Shown here in pieces: positions 1-7,854 of a DNA stretch of 64,000 nucleotides (position 1 is its first letter; each line of letters opens with the position of its first letter). A program made the translations under genes and the position numbers. Below the pieces are notes generated by a model, which saw only the letters and a list, made by a program, of their open reading frames with translations, searched no databases and was not told where the DNA came from. The DNA is from Dechloromonas hortensis (GTDB taxonomy: Bacteria; Pseudomonadota; Gammaproteobacteria; Burkholderiales; Rhodocyclaceae): assembly GCF_009469765.1 (NCBI RefSeq), contig NZ_SSSQ01000012.1:62001-126000 (forward strand). The letters run 5' to 3'.

Positions 1-441
1 AGCCCATTTGCCGATCAGAGCGCCGCCGATCTCGGCCTGCAGCCGGCGATGACGCTGGAAAGTGCCATCATTGGTGTCCAGGAGTTGGCGGCCGGCGAGC
101 GCGTAGGCTATGGCGGCACCTTTACCGCCGAGCGGCCGATGCGGATCGGTGTCGTGGCTTGTGGTTACGCCGACGGCTACCCGCGCCATGCGTCGAGTGG
201 CACGCCGATTGCGGTGCAGGGCAAGCGGACGCGGACTATCGGCCGAGTGTCGATGGACATGCTGGCCTGCGATCTGACCGATATCCCCGAAGCCGGCATC
301 GGCGCGCCGGTCACCTTGTGGGGCGAGGGCATCGCCGGCACCGTGCCGGCCGATGAGGTGGCGAGCGCCGCCGGGACCATCGCCTACGAACTGTTCTGCG
401 CCCTGGCCCCGCGCGTGCCGCTTGCGGTCGACGAGGTTTAA
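1..441 (+). CDS. alr: Alanine racemase, C-terminal part (cut by window edge)
   Basis: PLP-dependent interconversion of L- and D-alanine, which supplies D-Ala for peptidoglycan. The reading frame is open from the first base, so only the C-terminal part (about 146 residues) is here. The block GYADGYPR holds the family's catalytic tyrosine, and GRVSMDM marks the C-terminal beta domain; the AYELFC segment near the end is also typical. The stop codon directly abuts the radA start, so the two genes are probably co-transcribed. The family call is firm; whether it is the alr or dadX paralogue cannot be decided from this fragment. Confidence 0.9.
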   Translation, partial: SPFADQSAADLGLQPAMTLESAIIGVQELAAGERVGYGGTFTAERPMRIGVVACGYADGYPRHASSGTPIAVQGKRTRTIGRVSMDMLACDLTDIPEAGIGAPVTLWGEGIAGTVPADEVASAAGTIAYELFCALAPRVPLAVDEV

Positions 442-1803
442 ATGGCAAAAATCAAATCGATCTACAGTTGCACGGAATGCGGTGCGACCAGCCCGAAGTG
501 GCAGGGGCAGTGCCCCGGCTGCAACCAGTGGAATACGCTGGTCGAAACGGTGGCCGAGAAGGCCTCGAGCAATCATCGTTTCGAGTCGCTGGCGCCGAGT
601 GCCAAATTGCAGAATTTGTCGGAAATCGAGGCGCGCGAGACGGAGCGCATCGCGACCGGCATCGGCGAATTCGATCGGGCGCTCGGTGGCGGCCTGGTGC
701 CGGGCGGGGTGGTGCTGATTGGCGGCGATCCTGGCATCGGCAAGAGCACCTTGCTGCTGCAGGCGCTGTCACACCTGTCGGTCGGCCACAAGGTGCTCTA
801 TATCAGCGGCGAGGAGTCGGGCGAACAGGTAGCGCTGCGCGCCCGTCGCCTCAGCCTCGATACCCGACGCCTGCAACTGATGGCCGAAATCAACCTGGAG
901 CGCATTTTGTCCACCCTGCAGGCGGAGCGGCCCGAAGTGGCGGTGGTCGACTCGATCCAGACCATGTGGTCCGACGAGCTTTCGAGCGCCCCGGGTTCGG
1001 TGGCACAGGTTCGAGAATGTTCGGCGCAACTGACGCGGCTGGCCAAACAGCTTGGCATCACCATCATCCTGGTCGGCCATGTGACCAAGGAAGGGGCGCT
1101 GGCCGGGCCGCGCGTGCTCGAACACATCGTCGATACGGTGTTGTACTTCGAGGGCGACACCCATTCCAGTTTCCGGCTGGTGCGCGCCTTCAAGAATCGC
1201 TTTGGCGCGGTCAATGAACTCGGCGTCTTCGCGATGACCGACAAGGGGTTGAAAGGCGTCAACAATCCTTCGGCTCTATTCCTGTCGCAGCACGGGCAGG
1301 ACGTCGCCGGTTCCTGCGTGATGGTGACGCAGGAGGGGACGCGGCCCTTGCTGGTCGAGATCCAGGCGCTGGTCGACAGCGCCCATGGCAATCCGCGGCG
1401 GCTGACCGTCGGTCTGGAAGCGCAGCGGCTGGCCATGCTGCTGGCCGTGCTGCACCGGCATGCCGGCATCGTCTGCTTCGACCAGGATGTCTTCGTCAAT
1501 GCCGTGGGTGGTGTCAAGATTACCGAGCCGGCGGCCGACCTGGCGGTGCTGCTGTCGATCAGTTCGTCGCTGAAGAACAAGCCCTTGCCATCGAAATTGG
1601 TTGTTTTTGGCGAAGTGGGTCTGGCCGGCGAGATTCGTCCGGCGCCGCGTGGTCAGGAGCGTTTGAAGGAGGCGGCCAAGCTCGGTTTTACCCGGGCGCT
1701 GATTCCCGAGGCCAATCGGCCGAAACAGGGCATCGACGGCATGGAGGTGATCGGCGTCAAACGGGTCGAGGAGGCGGTAGCCCGAATACGCGAGTTGGAA
1801 TAA
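442..1803 (+). CDS. radA: DNA repair protein RadA (Sms)
   Basis: RecA-related ATPase that helps process recombination intermediates. Visible in order are a four-cysteine zinc finger (Cys10, 13, 24, 27), a Walker A motif GGDPGIGKST at about residues 94-103, the RadA-specific KNRFG motif near 251, and a C-terminal Lon-protease-like domain ending in a GEVGLAGEIRP block. The length of 453 residues is normal for the family. ATG directly follows the alr stop, so translation is probably coupled. Confidence 0.97.
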   Translation: MAKIKSIYSCTECGATSPKWQGQCPGCNQWNTLVETVAEKASSNHRFESLAPSAKLQNLSEIEARETERIATGIGEFDRALGGGLVPGGVVLIGGDPGIGKSTLLLQALSHLSVGHKVLYISGEESGEQVALRARRLSLDTRRLQLMAEINLERILSTLQAERPEVAVVDSIQTMWSDELSSAPGSVAQVRECSAQLTRLAKQLGITIILVGHVTKEGALAGPRVLEHIVDTVLYFEGDTHSSFRLVRAFKNRFGAVNELGVFAMTDKGLKGVNNPSALFLSQHGQDVAGSCVMVTQEGTRPLLVEIQALVDSAHGNPRRLTVGLEAQRLAMLLAVLHRHAGIVCFDQDVFVNAVGGVKITEPAADLAVLLSISSSLKNKPLPSKLVVFGEVGLAGEIRPAPRGQERLKEAAKLGFTRALIPEANRPKQGIDGMEVIGVKRVEEAVARIRELE

Positions 1804-1831
1804 GCTGTCGGAAGAATCCCTTTCGGCATAT

Positions 1832-3919
1832 ATGTTCAATCTCTCGCGTTACTTCTCGACGGTCAGTTTCATCCTTATCGTGCTGGCCGCAGGCATTCTC
1901 GGGCCGCTTTACCGCCAGTTGGCGATCCAGCAGATGACCGAACTGGCCGAGGACCGCAACGTGGCGATGGCCCAGGTCTTCCGGAATTCGCTGACGACCC
2001 CGCTGGAGGCGCTGATGCTGGCCTCGATCGGCAAGGATGCTGCCTTTCTGCGGCAATCCGGGGAGGAGCGGCAGATGCAGGCCAGCGTTACCGCCCTGAT
2101 GCGGAATACAGCAGTGGTCAAGGTCAAGCTGTATAACCGCCTCGGTACGGTCATATTCTCGACCGATCCGGAGCAGATAGGCGAGAACCGTTTCGATAAC
2201 AACGGTTTTCGCACGGCCATGCATGGCAACGTGAGCAGCGAACTGATCTTGCGCGACTCGCCCTACGGTACGGATCGGGGGCTGGCCGAGGCCGATACGC
2301 TGGCCAGCTACATCCCGGTGCGCGGTACAAATGCGGCGATCGAAGGCGTGCTCGAGCTCTATCAGGATGTCACGCCCTTCATGCAGTTGCTGAGTCGTAC
2401 CCTGTGGTGGGTGACGGGCGGCGTTGCTTGTATTTTTGGCGGGCTTTATCTGATGCAGTTCCTGGTCGTGCGCCGGGCTCAGAAAATCCTGACCGATCAG
2501 GAAGGGCGCATCAAGGCGGCGCGCGATACCCTGGAAATCCAGGTCGAAGCGCGGACGCTGGAACTGAAGCGCACCAATAAGCAGCTCGAAGCTGAAATTG
2601 CCGAGCGCCGCCAGGCCGAAAGCAAGCTGAATTATCTGGCCTACCACGATCCACTGACCGGACTGGCCAATCGTCGCTGTTTCATCGAGCGCCTCGACCA
2701 AAGCCTGCTTGATGCGGAACGGAACGGCCAGCGTCTGGCCGTGCTCTTCGTCGACCTCGACCAGTTCAAGCAGGTCAACGACTCGCTGGGGCACAGCGTC
2801 GGCGACGAACTGCTCGTTGCCGTTGCCGCCCGCATCGGCGACAACGTCAAGTTGATCGACATGCTGGCCCGCCTGGGCGGCGACGAGTTCATCTGCCTGA
2901 TGGAGGGTGTGCACAACGAGCGCGATGTGGCGACACTGGTCGAGGAAATCATCGATGTCTTCGAGCAGCCTTTCCAGTTGGGTAGCCATGAGCTGTTCCT
3001 GTCGACATCGGTCGGGATCAGCCTTTTCCCGGGCGACGGGCAAAGCGTGGTCGACCTGATGCGCAATGCCGATACCGCGATGTATCGCGCCAAGGCCATC
3101 GGGCGCGGCCAGTTCCACTTCTACACCCCGGAAATGACGCGCGATGCCCAAGAGCGCATCCGAATGGAAAACCTGCTGCGCCGGGCGCTGGAAAACGGCG
3201 AAATGTCCGTCCATCTGCAACCGCAGGTCGATACGCAGACGGGCGAACTGGTTGGCGCCGAGGCGCTGGTCCGCTGGAACAGCCCGGAACTAGGCAGTGT
3301 TCCGCCATCGCGCTTCATCCCGCTGGCCGAGGATTCCGGCGTTATCGTCAGCCTCGGCAACTGGGTGTTGCGCGAAACCTGCCGGCAGGTCATGCAATGG
3401 CAGGGCAGCGGCTTCGATCTGCCGCAGGTCTCGGTCAATCTCTCGGTCAAGCAACTGGAAAGGCCGGAGTTCATCGATACCCTCGATCAGATCCTGGTCG
3501 ATACCGGCATGGACCCGGCCCGCCTCAAACTGGAGATCACCGAGTCGGTAGTGATGGCGGTGAACGATGCCTTCGAGTTGCTGGAGCGTTTGCGCCGCCT
3601 TGGTATCACGCTGGCGCTCGACGATTTCGGCACCGGCTACTCGTCGCTCAGCTACCTGAAAATGCTGCCGGTGCAGCAACTGAAAATCGATCAATCCTTC
3701 GTTGTCGGCATCGGCAGCAATCCGGGCGACGAGGCGATCATCCGTTCGGTGATGGCGCTGGCCCGGAGCCTCGACTTCGAGGTGGTGGCCGAGGGTGTCG
3801 AAACCGCCGAGCAGGCGGATTTCCTCGCCGCACTGGGTTGCGACCAACTGCAGGGCTTTCTGCATGGACGGGCCGTGGCGCCGGCCGAGTTCCGGGCGCG
3901 CTGGTCGGTTCCCGTATGA
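1832..3919 (+). CDS. Membrane-bound GGDEF-EAL cyclic-di-GMP protein
   Basis: Predicted to make and/or break down cyclic di-GMP. Two membrane segments (about residues 8-26 and 186-210) bracket a roughly 160-residue periplasmic sensor region. A helical linker follows, then GGDEF with an intact RLGGDEF signature (about 347-353) and EAL with EAL near 476, DDFGTGYSSLSYLK and AEGVET. Both catalytic signatures look intact, so either activity is possible; the sequence does not show which dominates. It starts 28 bases after radA. Its stop overlaps the start of the downstream permease (ATGA), suggesting translational coupling. The sensed signal is unknown. Confidence 0.92.
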   Translation: MFNLSRYFSTVSFILIVLAAGILGPLYRQLAIQQMTELAEDRNVAMAQVFRNSLTTPLEALMLASIGKDAAFLRQSGEERQMQASVTALMRNTAVVKVKLYNRLGTVIFSTDPEQIGENRFDNNGFRTAMHGNVSSELILRDSPYGTDRGLAEADTLASYIPVRGTNAAIEGVLELYQDVTPFMQLLSRTLWWVTGGVACIFGGLYLMQFLVVRRAQKILTDQEGRIKAARDTLEIQVEARTLELKRTNKQLEAEIAERRQAESKLNYLAYHDPLTGLANRRCFIERLDQSLLDAERNGQRLAVLFVDLDQFKQVNDSLGHSVGDELLVAVAARIGDNVKLIDMLARLGGDEFICLMEGVHNERDVATLVEEIIDVFEQPFQLGSHELFLSTSVGISLFPGDGQSVVDLMRNADTAMYRAKAIGRGQFHFYTPEMTRDAQERIRMENLLRRALENGEMSVHLQPQVDTQTGELVGAEALVRWNSPELGSVPPSRFIPLAEDSGVIVSLGNWVLRETCRQVMQWQGSGFDLPQVSVNLSVKQLERPEFIDTLDQILVDTGMDPARLKLEITESVVMAVNDAFELLERLRRLGITLALDDFGTGYSSLSYLKMLPVQQLKIDQSFVVGIGSNPGDEAIIRSVMALARSLDFEVVAEGVETAEQADFLAALGCDQLQGFLHGRAVAPAEFRARWSVPV

Positions 3920-6402
3920 TCGGGCTGGCCCGGCGCATGCTCGGCCGCGAACTACGCTCTGGCGAGTTGCGCCTGCTCTTTGCTGCTCTCGTGGTGGCGG
4001 TAGCGGCGGTGACGGCAGTTGGCTTCTTTGCCGACCGCGTACGCCTGGCGCTGGATAGCGAAGCCCAGCAACTGATGGGCGGCGATCTGGTGCTGATTGC
4101 CGACCAGCCATGGCCGTCCGCCGTGATTGACGAGGCCCGCCGGCGCGGGCTGGAACAGGCCGAAACGCTGACTTTTCCGAGCATGGTGCTGGCCAACGGC
4201 CAGGCGCAGTTGGCCGATATCAAGGCGGTGAGCAGCAGCTACCCGCTGCGCGGTCGCCTGTCGGCAGCACAGCAAATTGGTGAGCCGGGCCAGCCGGTCG
4301 GGCAAGGGCCGCAAGCCGGCAGCGTCTGGCTCGATGAACGGCTGGCCACCGCCCTGCAGGCGGCACCAGGCGATCGGGTGACTTTGGGGCAGCGCCAGTT
4401 GCAGGTCGCCGCCATCCTGACCCAGGAGCCGGATCGCAGCTTCAATCTGTTTGCACTGGCGCCGCGACTGTTGATGCACGTCGATGACATTGCATCGAGC
4501 GGGCTGGTGCAGTTCGGTTCGCGTGTCACCTACCGCCGTCTGCTGACCGGCGAGCCGAAAGCGGTGGCCGGTTTCCGGAAATGGCTGGAGGCACGCCTGT
4601 CCCGCGGTCAACGCCTCGAAGATGCCCAAAATGCCCGGCCCGAGATTCGCAGCGCGCTCGACCGGGCGCAGCGTTTCCTTGGCTTGGCCAGCTTGCTGAC
4701 CGTGGTGCTGTCCGCGGTTTCTGTCGCGCTGGCCGCCCGCCGCTACATGCAGCGTCACCTCGATGCCTGTGCCGTGATGCGCTGCTTCGGCATCACCCAG
4801 TTCGGCCTGATCCGCTTGCATGCCGCCTTGTTCATCTGGCTGGCGCTGCTCGCCATCGGGCTGGGTGCGATACTGGGCTTTGCCACCCATTTCGTGCTGC
4901 TGCGCTGGCTCGGCAGCTTGCTGGCGATCAATCTGCCCTTGCCGGGCTGGCTGCCGCTGGGGCAGGGGGCCGCGGTGGCGGCAGTGCTGCTGTTCGGTTT
5001 TGCTTTTCCGCCGTTGTTGCAACTGAGCAAGGTGCCGACCCTGCGCGTCTTGCGCCGCGAGCTTGGGCCGCCGACGCCTTTCCTGCTCGGCGGTTACGCG
5101 CTGGGCCTGCTTTTGCTGGCCGGCCTGATGGTGCTGGTCGCCGGCGACCGCCGGCTCGGTGGCCTGGCCGTGCTCGGCTTTGCCGGGGCGCTGCTGGTCT
5201 TCTGGTCGCTCGCCCGGCTGGCGGTTGGGGCGATTGCCGGCCTGCGCAGTGGCGGCGGCTTCGGCTGGCGCCAGGGGCTGGCCAGCCTGGCACGGCATCG
5301 CTCGGCCAGCGCCCTGCAGATCGTCGCCCTGGCCATCGGTCTGATGGCGATGCTGTTGCTGACCGTGACCCGCGGTCAACTGCTCGAAACCTGGCAAAAA
5401 GCGGTGCCATCCGATGCCCCGAATCGTTTTGTCATCAACATCCAGCCCGATCAATTGCCCAGCCTGGGCGAGCGCCTGGCGCAGGCCGGCATCAAGGCCG
5501 AGCTGTCGCCGATGGTGCGCGCCCGGCTGATCGAGATTGGCGGGCGGCCGGTCAGTGCGGCCAGCTACCCGGATGACGAGCGGGCGCAGCGCCTGATCGA
5601 GCGGGAGTTCAACCTGTCCTGGCGCAGCGATCCGCCGCCCGGCAACCGGCTGGTCGCCGGCCGCTGGTTCGGGCCGAACGACGCAGGACAGGGGCTGGCC
5701 TCGGTCGAGGAAGGGCTGGCCCAAACCCTTGGCATCGGGCTCGGCAACGAACTGGTCTTCATGGTCGCCGATCAGGAAAAGCGGGTCGTCGTGAGCAGCT
5801 TGCGGCGGCTCGACTGGGATTCGATGCGGGTCAATTTCTTCGTGCTGACCCCGCCTGGCGTCATTGATGATGCCCCGACCAGCTACATCACCAGCTTTCA
5901 TCTGCCCGAGGCGCAACAGGCCTTTGGGCGCCAGCTGGTCATGCAGTTTCCCAATCTGACCATCATCGACGTCGGTGCCGTGCTGCGGCAGTTTCAGGGC
6001 ATCGTCGGCCAGGTGGCCGGGGCCGTGCAGTTCATCTTCTTGTTCACGCTGCTCGCCGGTGCCATCGTGCTCTATTCGGCACTGGCCAGCGCGTTCGACG
6101 AGCGGCGTTATGAACTGGCGATCATGCGCGCCCTCGGGGCGCATCGCCGGCAGTTGCGGCAGGCGATGTTGACCGAACTGGCGGTGACCGGCACGACAGC
6201 CGGCCTGATCGCCGCCCTCGGCGCCAGTGCACTCGGGCAGGTCATTGCCCGCCGGGTCTTCGAGTTGAGCCTGCCCTTCGATCCGCTCTTGCTGCTGTAC
6301 TCGGCCGCGGGGGGCGCGGTGCTGAGCGTGGCGGTCGGCTGGCTGGCCATGCGCCGCCTGCTGCAGACGCCGCCCTTGCTGGCGCTGCGGGCCGGGGCCT
6401 AA
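3916..6402 (+). CDS. FtsX-like ABC transporter permease (YbbP-type)
   Basis: Large inner-membrane permease of the MacB/FtsX superfamily, 828 residues. It has an N-terminal membrane segment, a periplasmic MacB-like region, a central block of hydrophobic helices (about residues 250-480), a second periplasmic region, and a C-terminal FtsX bundle with the typical YELAIMRALGAHRRQ coupling-helix motif. This matches YbbP-like proteins, usually paired with a YbbA ATPase in lipid or lipoprotein export. No ATPase gene is adjacent here; the upstream partner is a GGDEF-EAL gene. The start is the ATG overlapping that gene's stop. A longer upstream reading of the frame lies inside the EAL domain and is rejected. 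Its 3' end overlaps the convergent HATPase gene by 4 bases. Confidence 0.85.
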   Translation: MIGLARRMLGRELRSGELRLLFAALVVAVAAVTAVGFFADRVRLALDSEAQQLMGGDLVLIADQPWPSAVIDEARRRGLEQAETLTFPSMVLANGQAQLADIKAVSSSYPLRGRLSAAQQIGEPGQPVGQGPQAGSVWLDERLATALQAAPGDRVTLGQRQLQVAAILTQEPDRSFNLFALAPRLLMHVDDIASSGLVQFGSRVTYRRLLTGEPKAVAGFRKWLEARLSRGQRLEDAQNARPEIRSALDRAQRFLGLASLLTVVLSAVSVALAARRYMQRHLDACAVMRCFGITQFGLIRLHAALFIWLALLAIGLGAILGFATHFVLLRWLGSLLAINLPLPGWLPLGQGAAVAAVLLFGFAFPPLLQLSKVPTLRVLRRELGPPTPFLLGGYALGLLLLAGLMVLVAGDRRLGGLAVLGFAGALLVFWSLARLAVGAIAGLRSGGGFGWRQGLASLARHRSASALQIVALAIGLMAMLLLTVTRGQLLETWQKAVPSDAPNRFVINIQPDQLPSLGERLAQAGIKAELSPMVRARLIEIGGRPVSAASYPDDERAQRLIEREFNLSWRSDPPPGNRLVAGRWFGPNDAGQGLASVEEGLAQTLGIGLGNELVFMVADQEKRVVVSSLRRLDWDSMRVNFFVLTPPGVIDDAPTSYITSFHLPEAQQAFGRQLVMQFPNLTIIDVGAVLRQFQGIVGQVAGAVQFIFLFTLLAGAIVLYSALASAFDERRYELAIMRALGAHRRQLRQAMLTELAVTGTTAGLIAALGASALGQVIARRVFELSLPFDPLLLLYSAAGGAVLSVAVGWLAMRRLLQTPPLLALRAGA

Positions 6403-6797
6403 AAGTCGAGCTCGGTCACATTGTGCGGGCCGAGGCGCTGGTAACGGATGCGTTTGCTCATGCCCTGGATCAGGCCGAGGCCGAGACCGCCGACTGCTGC
6501 GGTCGACACCGTTGCAGGGGCAATTTTGCCGGGGTCGAACGGGATGGCCTGGTCGATGTAGCGCAGGGTTAGGCGGTCGCTGCTGCGACTCAGGCCAATC
6601 TGGATAAGCGCAGTGCATTCGCCACCATAACCATGTGCAATGGTATTGGTGAACAGTTCTTCAACGACCAGTTGCAGGCGTTCGCAGGCACCGGCCGGAC
6701 AGCCGAATTCGGCCGTCTGGCGGGCGATTTCGCGCATCAGGCCAGGCAGTTCGGCGTAACGCGCGCTGACAGAAAATTCCGTAAAATGGGCAGACAT
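6399..6797 (-). CDS. HATPase serine kinase, anti-sigma / RsbW-like
   Basis: Small GHKL ATPase of 132 residues. An N box (EELFTNTIAHGYGG) and a glycine-rich nucleotide lid (VGGLGLGLIQG) are visible, as in RsbW/SpoIIAB-type kinases that phosphorylate STAS antagonists. A STAS gene and a PP2C phosphatase gene lie within 5 kb, so a partner-switching role is a reasonable inference. The start MSAHFTE begins the family-like region. It leaves only 18 bases to the divergent FecR start, so the promoters must lie within the neighbouring coding sequences. No sigma factor is adjacent and the downstream target is unknown. Confidence 0.85.
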   Translation of the reverse strand: MSAHFTEFSVSARYAELPGLMREIARQTAEFGCPAGACERLQLVVEELFTNTIAHGYGGECTALIQIGLSRSSDRLTLRYIDQAIPFDPGKIAPATVSTAAVGGLGLGLIQGMSKRIRYQRLGPHNVTELDF

Positions 6798-6815
6798 ATC
6801 TTTTTGGGATCCAGC

Positions 6816-7274
6816 ATGATTAAAACACATCGGCTTGCCGCCTGTATGCTGCTTGTACTGGGCATCTTCGGCACGGCGCAGGCAGCCGAATCGGCAGGCA
6901 TGATCAAGACCAGCAAGGGGACGGTGACGCTGGAGCGCGACGGGCAGAAGCTGATCGCGGTGGTCGGTACGCCGGTGCTCGTCGCCGACAAGCTGCGCAC
7001 CGGCAGCGACGGCGCGGTCGGCGTTACCTTGCGGGACAGCACGCTGTTGTCGGCCGGGCCGAATTCGCTGATCACCATCGACAAGTTTGCCTTCGACAGC
7101 ACGACGACGGACGGCCGGATGTCGGTCGGCATTCGTAAGGGCACGCTGTCGGTGGCCAGCGGCAAGATCGCCAAGAAGACGCCGGAATCCGTCGATTTCC
7201 ATACGCCGACTTCGGTGCTCGGCGTGCGCGGCACGGAGTTCGTCATCGAAGTGGGAGACGGCCGTGAGGACTGA
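6816..7274 (+). CDS. Secreted FecR-domain protein
   Basis: Protein of 152 residues with a clear signal peptide (hydrophobic core about 8-19, likely cleavage after AQA) and a FecR-fold beta domain. The closing block SVDFHTPTSVLGVRGTEF is the FecR hallmark. It lacks the membrane helix and cytoplasmic anti-sigma part of true FecR regulators, so it is probably a free periplasmic or surface-associated domain. Its 3' end overlaps the OmpA-type lipoprotein gene by 11 bases, indicating a two-gene operon. Proximity to a CHASE2 receptor suggests, but does not prove, an extracytoplasmic role in the same pathway. Confidence 0.85.
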   Translation: MIKTHRLAACMLLVLGIFGTAQAAESAGMIKTSKGTVTLERDGQKLIAVVGTPVLVADKLRTGSDGAVGVTLRDSTLLSAGPNSLITIDKFAFDSTTTDGRMSVGIRKGTLSVASGKIAKKTPESVDFHTPTSVLGVRGTEFVIEVGDGRED

Positions 7275-7854
7275 TCTGCGTTTGCCCGTGTTGGTGCTGG
7301 CTGTTTTGCTGGTGGCCGGTTGTGCCAGCGAGCGCATCGTGCTGCTGCCCTCGGCCGACGGTCGCCCGGGTGCCGTCGTCGTCCGCGGTGCCGGCGGCGA
7401 AATCCGCCTCGACCGGCCCTATGCGGCGACGGCGCGCCGGGGCGGTGCCAACGAGACCTACCAGGCCAGCACGGAACATGTCCAGGAGCGCTTCGGTGCT
7501 GCGCTGGCCGCCCAGCCGCTGCGGCCGAAAAGCTATGTCCTGTATTTCGAGGTCGGCAGCAATCAGTTGACTGCCGAATCGCAGGCCGAGTTTGCCAAGC
7601 TGCGCGCCGAAGTCGGCGAGCGGGCGGCAGCCGAGGTCATGGTGATCGGCCATACCGACACGGTCGGCAATAGTCAGGGCAACGATGCCTTGTCGCTGAA
7701 GCGCGCCGAGTCGGTGCGCGACTTGCTGGCCGAGGCCGGTGTCGCGGGCGAGAAGATGGAGGTGGTCGGACGCGGCGAGCGCGAACTGCTGGTGCCGACA
7801 GCGGACGAGGTCGATGAGCCGGCGAACCGGCGGGTTGAAATCAACCTGCGCTAA
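7264..7854 (+). CDS. OmpA-family lipoprotein
   Basis: Predicted outer-membrane lipoprotein of 196 residues: a signal sequence ending in the lipobox LVAGC, a linker, then a C-terminal OmpA/MotB peptidoglycan-binding domain. The domain is recognisable by YFEVGSNQLT, the VIGHTDTVG block and the closing NRRVEINLR. I chose the GTG start just before the FecR stop because it gives a proper lipoprotein signal; no nearer ATG fits. It is translationally coupled to the FecR gene. The tail-to-tail neighbour is the CHASE2-PP2C gene (4-base overlap). The likely role is anchoring an envelope complex to peptidoglycan. Confidence 0.87.
   Translation: MRTDLRLPVLVLAVLLVAGCASERIVLLPSADGRPGAVVVRGAGGEIRLDRPYAATARRGGANETYQASTEHVQERFGAALAAQPLRPKSYVLYFEVGSNQLTAESQAEFAKLRAEVGERAAAEVMVIGHTDTVGNSQGNDALSLKRAESVRDLLAEAGVAGEKMEVVGRGERELLVPTADEVDEPANRRVEINLR

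Noticed and set aside
3952..6618. Long open frame (about 890 codons) on the minus strand
   Set aside because: It is antisense to the FtsX-type permease, has Gln/Arg/His-rich composition and no domains; it is a by-product of high GC codon use.
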